Shown piece by piece: positions 42,438 through 51,860 of a stretch of 64,000 bases of DNA. Source of the DNA: Massilia sp. erpn (lineage in GTDB: Bacteria; Pseudomonadota; Gammaproteobacteria; Burkholderiales; Burkholderiaceae_D); the NCBI RefSeq assembly GCF_024400215.1, contig NZ_CP053748.1, forward strand, positions 124,001 through 188,000, read 5' to 3'. Both the position numbers and the translations under genes were made by a program. The stretch's first letter is position 1; every line of letters begins with the position of its first letter. The notes beneath the pieces are model-generated. The model was not told where the DNA came from. It made no database searches and saw only the letters and a program-made list of their open reading frames with translations.

Positions 42438-44642
42438 ATGCAACCGCGTCCCATCCTGAAGTCCCTGCTCGCCACCGTCGTGGTAGCCGGGCTGGCAATC
42501 CAATCGCTGCTGTACGCCCAGGGCGCCCTGGTCGTCGCCGTGCCGCAGCCCACCACCGACACCGGCATTCCGCTGGCCGCCGCCAACGCCGCCGCCGTGA
42601 CCACGCCCAGCGCGCCCAATGCCTGGGGCGGCCCACGCAGCGGCAATGAAGCCACCCTGTCCGACCGGGTGGTGAACTACCAGATCGAAGCCACGCTGGA
42701 CCCGGTCAAACATACCGTCACTGGCCAGCAGAAGCTCACCTGGCGCAACCGCAGCGACCGGCCGGTGCGCAGCGTGTACCTGCATCTGTACCTGAACGCC
42801 TTCCAGAACGCCAACAGCACCTTCCATAGCGAGATCCGGCGCAGCGGCCGCGGCTTCCGTTCCGGCGTGGAAACCAAGGATGGCGACTGGGGCTATATCG
42901 AGTTGCGCAGCGTGCAGCAGAACGGCGCCAAGGTGGACTGGTCCTTCGTGCAGCCAGATGGCGGGCCCGAGACCGACCAGACCGTGGTCCGCCTCGACCT
43001 GCCGCAGGCGGTGGCAGCCGGCGCCAGCACCACGCTGGACATCGCCTTCTTCGACCAGCTGCCGCGCGTGATCGCGCGTACCGGCTATTTCGAAACCTTC
43101 CACCTGGTGGCGCAATGGTTCCCCAAAATCGGCGTGCTGGAACTGGCTGGTGAACGTGGCGCCACCGCACCGCGCTGGAATGCGCATGAATTCCATATGG
43201 AGTCGGAGTTCTATGCCGACTTTGGCACCTATGACGTGAAGCTGACCGTGCCCAAGGCCTTTACCGTGGGTGCCACCGGCCAGCGCCAGGGTGCGCCGGT
43301 GGAAAAAGACGGCATGCTGACCCACCACTACAAACAGGACGACGTGCACGACTTTGCCTGGACGGCCGACAGCCGCACCGCCACGCCGCTGACCGGAACC
43401 TGGACCTTCCCCGGCAGTCCCGAGGTCGAGATCAAGGTGCTGTTCCCGCCCGAATATGCCTCCAACGCGGCGCCGGCCTTGAAGGCGACCAAGGATGCGC
43501 TGAACTTCTATTCGAAGTCGCTCGGCCCCTATCCCTACAAGACCGTGACCGTGGTGATCCCGCCGCATAACGCGGGGGAAGCGGGCGGCATGGAATACCC
43601 GACCTTCTTCACCGCCGATGGCATTCCCGACCTGCAGCCTGATACGCTGGACGCTTTCGGCCTGGATTTTGTCACCATCCACGAATTCGGCCATGGCTAT
43701 TTCTACGGCATCCTGGCCAACAACGAGTTCGAGGAGCCGATGCTCGATGAAGGCCTGAACCAGTTCTGGAATACCCGCATGACGCGCGCCGAACAGCGCG
43801 ATATCCACGTGGCCAAACCCTGGATGCAGCGCCTCGGCCTCAATCCGGTGTGGGAGTTCAGCCAGGCGCAGCGCCTGGCGACGCCGCTCAGCTTCCCGGC
43901 CGATGCGCTGGGCGCCAATGCCATGGACCGCCTGCAGAGCATTGGACCGGTGTACACGCGCACCGCGCTCGCCATGCTCGACCTGGAAAAGGAGATCGGC
44001 AAGGAAGCGCTGGAACGCGGCTTCAAGGAATATTACCGGCTGTGGAAATTCCGCCACCCGAGCATCGCCGACCTGCGCGAAACCCTGGCCGAGGCGACCG
44101 GCCAGCGCAAGGCGGTAGAGCGCGTCTTCGCCCAGCAGGTGTACGCCGTCTCGAAGGTGGACGACAGCATCGATAGCCTGAGCAGCGAGGAAGTGCTGCC
44201 GCAGCCGGGCAGCCACGCCAGTAAGGGCAAGCGCGTCCTGCTCAGCAACGACGCGGCGGAAAAACAGGCCGATGAGGTCCGTGAAAAATGGGAGAAGGCC
44301 CATCCCGACGCCAAGGAAGGCAGTGGCCCCTTCCCTTACCACACGGTGGTGGTAATCAAGCGCAAGGGCGCGGCCGTGCCGCAGACCCTGCTGGTGCGCT
44401 TTGCCGACGGCAGCAGCGAGAGCGTGAAGTTCGAGGGCGAGGAACGCTGGCGCCGTTTCGAGTGGACCCGCAACAGCGAAGCCGTTTCCGCCACGCTGGA
44501 CCCGGAAGGCAAGCATCTGCTCGATATCAACAAGCTCGATGACAGCCAAACCCTGAAAGCCGACCGCCGTGCCCAGCGCCGCTGGAGCTTCGACCTCGCC
44601 GCCCTGGCGCAAACCCTGTACACCCTGATTGCGACCTTATGA
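42438..44642 (+). CDS. M1-family zinc aminopeptidase, exported
   Basis: A 734-aa metallopeptidase. The N-terminus has a signal-anchor-like stretch (LKSLLATVVVAGLAIQSLL). The catalytic zinc site HEFGH is near residue 415, with the third ligand Glu 19 residues later (HExxH-x18-E, in EPMLDEGLN). The exopeptidase site GAMEN of classical members reads GGMEY here. AGAGGAG precedes ATG 42438. Stop TGA overlaps the next gene's ATG, so the two are coupled. Confidence 0.9.
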   Translation: MQPRPILKSLLATVVVAGLAIQSLLYAQGALVVAVPQPTTDTGIPLAAANAAAVTTPSAPNAWGGPRSGNEATLSDRVVNYQIEATLDPVKHTVTGQQKLTWRNRSDRPVRSVYLHLYLNAFQNANSTFHSEIRRSGRGFRSGVETKDGDWGYIELRSVQQNGAKVDWSFVQPDGGPETDQTVVRLDLPQAVAAGASTTLDIAFFDQLPRVIARTGYFETFHLVAQWFPKIGVLELAGERGATAPRWNAHEFHMESEFYADFGTYDVKLTVPKAFTVGATGQRQGAPVEKDGMLTHHYKQDDVHDFAWTADSRTATPLTGTWTFPGSPEVEIKVLFPPEYASNAAPALKATKDALNFYSKSLGPYPYKTVTVVIPPHNAGEAGGMEYPTFFTADGIPDLQPDTLDAFGLDFVTIHEFGHGYFYGILANNEFEEPMLDEGLNQFWNTRMTRAEQRDIHVAKPWMQRLGLNPVWEFSQAQRLATPLSFPADALGANAMDRLQSIGPVYTRTALAMLDLEKEIGKEALERGFKEYYRLWKFRHPSIADLRETLAEATGQRKAVERVFAQQVYAVSKVDDSIDSLSSEEVLPQPGSHASKGKRVLLSNDAAEKQADEVREKWEKAHPDAKEGSGPFPYHTVVVIKRKGAAVPQTLLVRFADGSSESVKFEGEERWRRFEWTRNSEAVSATLDPEGKHLLDINKLDDSQTLKADRRAQRRWSFDLAALAQTLYTLIATL

Positions 44643-45559
44643 AAACCCATCTGACCCAGGCCGCGCGCGCGGCCCTGCAATGGCGCCTGCTGCTGCTGTG
44701 GTGCGGCGTGACGCTGCTGCCTTCCCTGGTGCTGGCCCTGCCCGTCTGGCAATACCTCAATGTGCTGAGCCACTCGGTGCTGGCGCCCGAACTGGCCGTT
44801 TCGCTCAACCATCCGGCGCTGGCAGACCTGATCCACGGCTTCCGCGAGCAAGGCGGCGGTATGCGCAACGGCGCGCTGCTGAGCGCCGTGCTGGCCCTGC
44901 TGCTGTCACCGCTGCTGTGCGGCAGCGTGATCACGGCGGCGCGCAGCCGTCAGACGCTGGGCTTGCGCGCCCTATGGTCGGGCGGCCTGGCCGAGTATCC
45001 GCGCCTGCTGCGCACCCTGGTCTGGGCCATCGTGCCGGTGGGCCTGGCGCTGGGCGCGGCGCAAGGCTTGCACTCCCTGGCCGAGCACTATGGCGAGAAG
45101 GCGGTGCTGGCTTCCAGCGCGAAGAATGCGGCCCTGCTGGCGACCATCGCCGGCGTCGTGCTGCTGGCCTTTGCCAATCTGACGCTGGACGCGGGCCGCG
45201 CGGCGCTCGCCATCGACAAGCGCCGCAGTTCGGCCGTCAAAGGCTGGTGGCGCGGCCTGAAGCTGCTGGCGCGCTATCCGGGCACGGTACTGGGGTTGTA
45301 TCTGGTGCTGAGCCTGGGCGGCCTGCTGCTGGCCGGCCTGCTTGGCATTGCGCGCGTCAATGCGCCGACCGGGCAGATTGTCGGCTTTCTCGGCGGCCTG
45401 CTGCTGACCCAGGCCATCGTGCTGGTGCTGGCCTGGATGCGCAGCGCGCGCCTGTTCGCCTTGATCGCGCTGGCGCAGTCGGATGATGCACGGCATGGCG
45501 GTGGCGTGGCCAAGGCAGCCAAGGTGAAAGCCCAGCCCGAAGCCAGCGTCGCGGTCTAA
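44639..45559 (+). CDS. Multi-pass membrane protein of unknown function, coupled to the M1 peptidase
   Basis: A 306-aa protein with about six membrane helices, at roughly residues 18-40, 83-103, 125-148, 168-188, 223-247 and 255-278. ATGA overlap with the peptidase gene means translational coupling. The family is not recognised. It may anchor the peptidase to the membrane or pass its products; inference from the overlap only. Confidence 0.8.
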   Translation: MKTHLTQAARAALQWRLLLLWCGVTLLPSLVLALPVWQYLNVLSHSVLAPELAVSLNHPALADLIHGFREQGGGMRNGALLSAVLALLLSPLLCGSVITAARSRQTLGLRALWSGGLAEYPRLLRTLVWAIVPVGLALGAAQGLHSLAEHYGEKAVLASSAKNAALLATIAGVVLLAFANLTLDAGRAALAIDKRRSSAVKGWWRGLKLLARYPGTVLGLYLVLSLGGLLLAGLLGIARVNAPTGQIVGFLGGLLLTQAIVLVLAWMRSARLFALIALAQSDDARHGGGVAKAAKVKAQPEASVAV

Positions 45560-45581
45560 GCCCGGCCTGAGCTGGAAGAAA

Positions 45582-45607
45582 AACGGCCTGGCGAGAGCCA
45601 GGCCGTT
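45582..45607. terminator. Terminator between the M1/membrane protein pair and the RHS locus
   Basis: Perfect 11-bp stem AACGGCCTGGC / GCCAGGCCGTT with a GAGA loop in the convergent gap. A-rich and T-rich flanks suit both directions, more strongly leftward. Confidence 0.75.
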
Positions 45608-45612
45608 GAGCT

Positions 45613-45924
45613 TTAGTTCTGCAGCTTCTCCAACGCTTTTTGCAGCAGACTGACGTCTTCGGGCGCCTTGCCGCGGTCGATGCCGCGCAGCCATTTATCC
45701 AGGCCGGCACGGATCAAAGCCAGGCCGGTCTCGTTGACATCATTGACGCGCAGGGCGAAATCGTCCCACTGCCCGGGGCCGTGCACAGGCAGCGGCGCCA
45801 CCGCCAGGCCATGGGCATTCAGGAAACCGCACAGCGCCGTAAAGATGGCCGCTTCCTTATCGATCTCGATGCCCGCGCCGTTGCGGAATGCCGACCCGCC
45901 TTTGATAATCAAAAAATTGCTCAT
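45613..45924 (-). CDS. Probable immunity protein of the RHS toxin
   Basis: A 103-aa soluble protein with no signal peptide (MSNFLIIKGGSAFRNGAGIE..LQKALEKLQN). No recognised family. It starts 20 bp after the toxin stop on the same strand and is small and acidic, as cognate immunity proteins are. ATG 45924 has GGAAATGG upstream and is preferred to 45939. Immunity is inferred from position only. Confidence 0.55.
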   Translation of the reverse strand: MSNFLIIKGGSAFRNGAGIEIDKEAAIFTALCGFLNAHGLAVAPLPVHGPGQWDDFALRVNDVNETGLALIRAGLDKWLRGIDRGKAPEDVSLLQKALEKLQN

Positions 45925-45943
45925 TCCATTTCCATTCACTGCA

Positions 45944-47956
45944 TCATGGTAGACGCTTCAAGATGGTCTCAATATCCTTGAAGTCGATCAGATCCCCGGT
46001 ATTTCTATCCCGGACAAACGTACCGCCGGCATCGCGGATACGCGTTTCCTTGGCGCTCTGCGCGGTCTTGCTGGCACCCATGCTGGTGGTTTCGACCGCC
46101 GTTACCGCCTTGCCGTCGACAATCACCACATGGTCCACCCGCCTCGCCTCGCCGGTCATCCAGTCCTTGGCGATCTTGCGGTCGGCCGTGCGCAGATACT
46201 GCTCCCTTTGCACTGCCGCCTCGCCGAACTTCTCGACCAGCTCGCGCCCGGTCTTCGCTTCGCGCGCCGCGCCAGCCGCCTTGTAGGCGTGAATCGCATG
46301 TTCCCCGGCGCGCGCCGCCTTGATGGCCTGTCCCGTGCCGGGAATCGGGCTGCCCACGCCGACCATGCTGATGCCGACATCGACCATGGCCGCACCGACA
46401 CCGACGCCGGTATACATGGCCATGCCCAGCTTGCCGATATCATATACCAGGAAGACGACATCGATCGGGCTGTGCCCATCCGGATCGACGAAGCGATACG
46501 GGTTGTTGTTGGCGTAGGCGTAGCGGTTAATGCTGTGCAGCTTCTCGGGATCGGCCGGAGTCGGATCGACGGCCATGAAACGTCCGAGGAAGGGGTCGTA
46601 GTAGCGCGCCCCCATATAGCTTAAACCGCTGGCCTGTTCGACCGGCTTGCCGGCAAACCACAAGCTATTGTTGGCGGCGGCGGGCGCATTGTTCAAGCGT
46701 TCGCCGTAGGGCCGGTAATTCTCTTCCCACACCACGCTGCCATTCTGCGCGGTGGCCAGCAAGGGCGTGCCGCTGGCGTCATTGTGGAAATAGGTGATCG
46801 TGTCCGGCACCGCCGCCGCCACCGTGGTCATGGTTTCGACAATGGACTTGCTGCCGCCGGCGCCGGTCGCCGTCCAGGTGCAGGACGAGGGATAGCCGAC
46901 CCAGGCCGCACTCGCCGTTTCCGTCACGCTGCCGCTGAGCGCGCGGCTGACCGTGCCGGCATAGCCGCTGCCGCTCGCGGTGCAGCTCATGCTGACCTTG
47001 CTGGCGCCGGTGCTGTTCCAGCTCAGCGTATAACTGCCGCCCGCGGTCATTGGCGACGGGGTCCGCGTGACCGTCAGCTGCGGCGCAGCGGGCGCCGTGC
47101 CGCTGACCTGCACCACGGCATTGGCCGAGGTGGCGCCAAACCAGGCGATATATTCGCGCACCATGCGCCACTGGAAGTTGTAGCTGCCCGACTGTGATGG
47201 CGCATTGACCTGGAAGCTGATGGTGTACTGCTGTCCCGGCGCCACGGCACTGCCCAGCAACACGCGGTTATTGCCCCAGTTATAGTTATCCTGCGGATTC
47301 TGGCTGCCCAGGCGATACTCGCCGCCCGCCGGCCAGGTCGTGTTGCCGGTGTTCTTCACCGTTACGCTGGCGTTGTAGGTCTGGCCGGCCGTCATCTGGG
47401 CCGGAACGGAGAGCGTCACCATGGCCGCGTCGTCGACGGGCGGCGGCACCGTCACGGTGACGGCGACATCCGGCGAAAAATCGCCAAACCATTCCACGAA
47501 CTCACGCAGCATGCGCCACTGGAAATGGTAAGTCCCCAGCTGGGCCGGTGCGGTCACCGTGAAATTGAAGGTGTAATCCTGACCCGGCGCCACGGCGGTA
47601 TTCAGCGCCACCCGGCCGAAGCCCCATTGCGCATTGTCCTGGGGGTTTTGCGCGCCCAGCTTATAGGCCGCCTCCGTGGTCCAGGTGCTGCTGCCGCTGT
47701 TGCGCACCGTGACCGACACGGCGTAGCTCTTGCCCTGCACCATGGTGGAGGGCACGCTTTGCGCCACAATCACGGCCGCATTCGTCTGCGCGCCGGCCTG
47801 TCCCATGGCCAGCGCGGCCAGCAGGAAAGCGAGGGCGCCCCACACGCGCCCGCGCAGCAAGGCCATCAGCCAGCCCCCGGCGGCGGCAAGGCCGGCGCCG
47901 GCCGGCAAGTTCCGCAGCGCGGCGGCGCGCGGATTCATCAATCGCAAAAATGTCAT
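45944..47956 (-). CDS. RHS core protein with Ig-like domains and C-terminal nuclease-like toxin
   Basis: A 670-aa secreted protein. Two near-repeat Ig-like domains (about residues 58-165 and 172-280, both of the VPxxMxxGxxYxxSVTVxNxGxxTW type with AxNPQDN) are followed by a third beta domain and then an RHS core (GKPVEQASGLSYMGARYYDP and GRFMAVDP near 440-465). After the core the tail 490-670 is different from any RHS shell: a short hydrophobic patch and a region VDHVVIVDGKAVTAVETTS..IRDAGGTFVRD. D608 and E622 could be part of a PD-(D/E)XK-like nuclease, but the usual Lys is Thr624. N-terminal helix is an export signal. AGGAAA precedes ATG 47956. Confidence 0.8.
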   Translation of the reverse strand: MTFLRLMNPRAAALRNLPAGAGLAAAGGWLMALLRGRVWGALAFLLAALAMGQAGAQTNAAVIVAQSVPSTMVQGKSYAVSVTVRNSGSSTWTTEAAYKLGAQNPQDNAQWGFGRVALNTAVAPGQDYTFNFTVTAPAQLGTYHFQWRMLREFVEWFGDFSPDVAVTVTVPPPVDDAAMVTLSVPAQMTAGQTYNASVTVKNTGNTTWPAGGEYRLGSQNPQDNYNWGNNRVLLGSAVAPGQQYTISFQVNAPSQSGSYNFQWRMVREYIAWFGATSANAVVQVSGTAPAAPQLTVTRTPSPMTAGGSYTLSWNSTGASKVSMSCTASGSGYAGTVSRALSGSVTETASAAWVGYPSSCTWTATGAGGSKSIVETMTTVAAAVPDTITYFHNDASGTPLLATAQNGSVVWEENYRPYGERLNNAPAAANNSLWFAGKPVEQASGLSYMGARYYDPFLGRFMAVDPTPADPEKLHSINRYAYANNNPYRFVDPDGHSPIDVVFLVYDIGKLGMAMYTGVGVGAAMVDVGISMVGVGSPIPGTGQAIKAARAGEHAIHAYKAAGAAREAKTGRELVEKFGEAAVQREQYLRTADRKIAKDWMTGEARRVDHVVIVDGKAVTAVETTSMGASKTAQSAKETRIRDAGGTFVRDRNTGDLIDFKDIETILKRLP

Positions 47957-47983
47957 GATGGGTTTCCTAGAGCGGTTAAGGGT

Positions 47984-50900
47984 TTATTGGCTCAAACGCT
48001 GGGCAATGCGTTTGCCGCCCAGGTAGTAGTATTCGAGCAGCTTGCCGGGCTGGCCCGGCGTGTACTCCATCAGCAGATTGCCGTGCGAGCCATACACCTC
48101 ATAGGTCTTCACGCCATTGCGCATGGCCCAGACACGCTGGTTGCGGCCGTCATAGCCATACTCGATCTTGCGCGCCACCACACTGCAATTCACGCAGCGC
48201 AGATTGCCGGCGCCGTCGTAGCTGTAGGCGTCGGCGCCGCCGCTGATGGCATTGCCGCCGGCGTCATAGCCATAGGCCACGGCGCGGCTGCCCGAGACAT
48301 TGCGCAGACGGTTGGCGCCGTCATAGTTATAGAGCACATTGAAGCTGCCGAAGCTCTGGCTGCTGAGATTGCCGCTGCCATCATAGGCAAGGGCACCCTC
48401 CCCCCACGGACCGCTGATGCCGACCAGGCGGTCGATCCGGTCGTAGCTCATGCTGCGGTTGTAGGCGGCATTGGCCGAACCGTAAATGCGGTTCAGATTG
48501 CCGATGCCGTCGTAGTCATAGCTGGACGACTGCAGCACGGCGCCGCCGCGCTGGGTAGCAAAGGTGGCGGGCCACAGGCGCGCATTCTGGCCATAGGTGC
48601 TGACCGTGCCATTGGCATAATCGATCTGGGCCACCTGGCCCGAAGGCCAGTACTGCACGCTGTTGGCGTAACCGGCAACCTGGGTCGGCCGGCCCAGCAC
48701 ATCGGGCTGGAAGTCCAGCCGGCGCCCCGAACGGGGATAGGTGAGCGACTGCAGCTGGTCATTGGCGTTATACCCGTAGCCCAGCGCGAAGCTGAGGCCA
48801 TCCACCGTCACCGTCTCGCCGGTCAGATTATCGTTGTCGTCATAGCTGTAGTCGCGGCTGGCCACGCTGCTGCTGACGCGCAGCAGCTTATTGGTCGGGC
48901 TGTAGCTGAGCGCGACCGCCGAGGTGCCGGCCGCATAGTTAATCCCCGTCAGGCGGTCCAGGTCGTCATACACATAGCCGGTGCTGACGCCGCCGATGGT
49001 GCGCGAGGTCATATTGCCGGCCGCATCGCGGCCATAGCTGACCGTGCCCGTTTCCGGTTCGGTGGCCGTCACCAGCTGATAGGCAGCGTTATAGCCGTAG
49101 GTGCGCCGGATGCCGCCTTGCGTGACGGCGGTGACCTGGTCGCGCGCATTGCGCTCCAGGGTCACGCTGGCCGCCGCCTCGGGGGCGCCGACCGTCATCA
49201 GGAAGCGTTCCTCGGGATTGCCGTAGGAGCGGTAGCTGCGGCTGGTCACATTGCCGCGCTCGTCGGTGGTGGCCACCGTCTGGTTGCCGCCATACGCCAC
49301 GGTACGGCTGCTACCGTCGGCATTGGTCTGGCGCGTGAGCCGGCCATGCACATCATATACCGTCGCGGTGCCGCCGCTGGCGCCGGGATTGGACTCGAAA
49401 TTCTTGCGGCCGAGGGCGTCATAGCCGTAGCTGGTGCGGATACCGCCCAGGGTCACCGCGATGGTGCGGCCAAAACCGTCATATTCCGTACTTTCCACCA
49501 GCGCGCCGCGCACGGTTTCCTTGCCCCGCGTGGAATAGCTGGTGGTCTTGCGGTTGCCGGCCGGCGTCGCCACCGACGTTATGCGGCCGGTGCCATCGTA
49601 GGTATAGCTGGTGGTTTTACCGCGGCCGTTGGTTTCGGAGCTGATATTGCCGGCGCTATCAACCACGCGCTGCACGGTAATGCCGCCGCGCGTTTCCGTT
49701 TGCGGGAGGCCCATCTTATGCCCGCCGAAGGTTTGCACCACGCCGCGCGGGAAGGTGGTGCGCACCAGATTGCCGCCGCCATCGTATTCGAACGAGGTGG
49801 TGGCGCCATCCAGCGTCTCCGTCGCCACGCTGCCGTTGGCGTTATAGCTGCGCGTAATCGCCATGCCCGCGTGGCTGACATCCTTCACCTTGCCGATGAT
49901 CCATTTGGCCGTATCGTTGTAGAAGGTGGAGGTGGTGCTGCGGCTGCCGCCATTCGGCCCGGTCTCGACCATGCTGCGCGCATTGCCGTAGCTATCGTAG
50001 TTGGAGAAGGTGGTCTTGTATTCGTCGCCGTCGCGGTAGACGATCTTTTCCGCCAGGTCCGCCGCCCAGACCTTGCTGTCCCGGCCCGGCTCCGGGCCTT
50101 CCAGATACGCGTCGAAGGCCGCCACTTCGCGCTGCTGCCATTTGTAGCGTTCGCGGATGCCGGAACTGTCCCACTTCTCCATCAGGCGGCCGAACTGCCA
50201 GACATTCTCGGTATACGGGAAGGTATTGCCGTTGATGGGATAGACCGGCAAGGCGTACTTGGTGCCCATATACCAGTACACCGTGCGCTCGCCGTTGGGA
50301 TCGACCACCGTGGACGAATCATAGTGGCCACGCTCGCCATGGGTATAGCTGTAGGTCCAGCTTTCACCACTGGACAGGCTGCGCGAGGCGACCCGCTCTA
50401 TGCCGAAGGTACGCGTAAAGCTGTAGCCCGGGCCGCTCTCCGACCAGGTCGAATAAAAAGGCGCCAGCTCATACGTGACCACGCCGCCTTCGGGATAGGT
50501 AATGCTGTGCAGCTTGCGGTTACGCGCCTTGTCCACCCCGGTGCTGACGCTCAGCGGCCCCGGCGTGTAGGTATAGCCCCAGCGCTGTCCATTCGGCAAA
50601 GTGACGCCGGTCAGGGAGCTGGTGTTCTGGCTGTCATCGGCGCTGTGCTCGTATTGCCAGACGCGGCCGGCGCTGTCGGACATGCTGCTGAGCTTGCTAG
50701 CGCCGTCATATGTGAACGTCACCTGGCGGCCGTCGCTGGCCGTGATCTGCAGCGGCGAGCAGTTTTTTCTTGCGTCATACGGTGCGCGCACGAAGCGGTC
50801 ATCATCCCAGCCGCCGCGGCCATTCAAGGTACTGCCGCAATCTTCCCGATAGCGGTAGCTGATCCAGTTGCCATAGCTGTCCACCGCGCGGGTCGGCTGC

Positions 50901-51598
50901 AGGATGATGGCCATGCTCATCGGTCCCAGCGCGTCGTCGCCAAAGCCGCGCGCCTGATAGATGCTGCCGAATTCGTAGCGGATGCCCTGCGGCGACTTGA
51001 TCGTCAAGTTCTCGCCGGAACACTCGGCGCGCCAATTGCCTTTGGAGATGGCCACCCCGCCGCCGATCAAAACCAGTTGTTCACGCGAGCCGTTCGGCAG
51101 CTCCACCACGGGCGCGATGGTGGAAAAGGGATTACTGCGCGAAGCCTGGCCCGAACACAGCGTCACCAGGTCCGGCTGGGCCGCGGCCGCCGAACCATTG
51201 GCCAGGGGGTATTTGGCTTCCATCCAGCGCGGCGCCACGAGCATGGTCCAGCCAGGTCCGTGTTCGGTGCTGCGGTAGCCTTGGGCATGGGCCGTCATCA
51301 TTTGCGCGGACGCCGCCGCTGCATTCAATGTGTAGTTGCGCTGCACCATCAGGTCGAAACCGGCATTGCCCTTCAACAGCAAATCCGTATGGCGCACCAG
51401 CAGATTGCCGCTTTGCGTATCGACCTCGTCGATCTGAGTACGGGTAATCTGGCTGCCCTTCCTGGCTTCGAGGTCCTTGCTTTCATAGGTGGTTTCGGGG
51501 GGAGCGGCCGAGGCCGTCAAATGAACCAGACTGGCACACGCCAGTCCGATGACTTTGGAATCGATTGGACCATAGGATCCGCGCAAGCTCACGGCCAT
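47984..51598 (-). CDS. RHS/YD-repeat shell protein
   Basis: A 1204-aa secreted protein. A short signal (VIGLACASLVHLTASA) precedes an RHS N-terminal segment (DTQSGNLLVRHTDLLLKG), and then many YD repeats (GYRYDAxGR, SYDYDGIGNL, YDGAGNLR) build the hollow cocoon shell. The last visible motif is EYYYLGGKRIAQRLSQ, which in normal RHS proteins is followed at once by the YFHND core; here the chain stops instead and the core is found in the next gene. AGAGGAAA precedes ATG 51598. The 27-bp gap to the next gene suggests one transcript. Confidence 0.9.
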   Translation of the reverse strand: MAVSLRGSYGPIDSKVIGLACASLVHLTASAAPPETTYESKDLEARKGSQITRTQIDEVDTQSGNLLVRHTDLLLKGNAGFDLMVQRNYTLNAAAASAQMMTAHAQGYRSTEHGPGWTMLVAPRWMEAKYPLANGSAAAAQPDLVTLCSGQASRSNPFSTIAPVVELPNGSREQLVLIGGGVAISKGNWRAECSGENLTIKSPQGIRYEFGSIYQARGFGDDALGPMSMAIILQPTRAVDSYGNWISYRYREDCGSTLNGRGGWDDDRFVRAPYDARKNCSPLQITASDGRQVTFTYDGASKLSSMSDSAGRVWQYEHSADDSQNTSSLTGVTLPNGQRWGYTYTPGPLSVSTGVDKARNRKLHSITYPEGGVVTYELAPFYSTWSESGPGYSFTRTFGIERVASRSLSSGESWTYSYTHGERGHYDSSTVVDPNGERTVYWYMGTKYALPVYPINGNTFPYTENVWQFGRLMEKWDSSGIRERYKWQQREVAAFDAYLEGPEPGRDSKVWAADLAEKIVYRDGDEYKTTFSNYDSYGNARSMVETGPNGGSRSTTSTFYNDTAKWIIGKVKDVSHAGMAITRSYNANGSVATETLDGATTSFEYDGGGNLVRTTFPRGVVQTFGGHKMGLPQTETRGGITVQRVVDSAGNISSETNGRGKTTSYTYDGTGRITSVATPAGNRKTTSYSTRGKETVRGALVESTEYDGFGRTIAVTLGGIRTSYGYDALGRKNFESNPGASGGTATVYDVHGRLTRQTNADGSSRTVAYGGNQTVATTDERGNVTSRSYRSYGNPEERFLMTVGAPEAAASVTLERNARDQVTAVTQGGIRRTYGYNAAYQLVTATEPETGTVSYGRDAAGNMTSRTIGGVSTGYVYDDLDRLTGINYAAGTSAVALSYSPTNKLLRVSSSVASRDYSYDDNDNLTGETVTVDGLSFALGYGYNANDQLQSLTYPRSGRRLDFQPDVLGRPTQVAGYANSVQYWPSGQVAQIDYANGTVSTYGQNARLWPATFATQRGGAVLQSSSYDYDGIGNLNRIYGSANAAYNRSMSYDRIDRLVGISGPWGEGALAYDGSGNLSSQSFGSFNVLYNYDGANRLRNVSGSRAVAYGYDAGGNAISGGADAYSYDGAGNLRCVNCSVVARKIEYGYDGRNQRVWAMRNGVKTYEVYGSHGNLLMEYTPGQPGKLLEYYYLGGKRIAQRLSQ

Positions 51599-51634
51599 GT
51601 TTTTCCTCTTCGTTTGTTAGAGTCAGGCGCCGGG

Positions 51635-51653
51635 CCCGGACCATGGGTCCGGG
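51635..51653. promoter_or_regulatory. Leader hairpin upstream of the RHS shell gene
   Basis: Perfect 8-bp inverted repeat CCCGGACC / GGTCCGGG with a 3-base loop, 37 bp upstream of the RHS ATG. Role is unknown; it lies in the 262-bp divergent gap with the dioxygenase gene. Confidence 0.4.
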
Positions 51654-51860
51654 TTTGCTATTAGGAAAGGCGAGCCGCGATCATAAGCGAAGGTTAGGAA
51701 AATGTCATGCTTTTATATAAACATGTTGTCTAAACGTATATCTTGAACAGAACAACAATGTATCGGCTATCGAAAATATCGATGCCTGAACGCGAGATTT
51801 TCCGGCTTGGCAAAGGTGGGGCGCGGCCCTACAGTAAGGGCCTGATAACTGAGGTTCGGC

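Noticed and set aside
47525..51664. 1379-aa plus-strand frame opposite the RHS genes
   Set aside because: Mirror frame of the repeat-rich RHS coding sequence; composition is A/G/H/R-rich with no recognisable motif.
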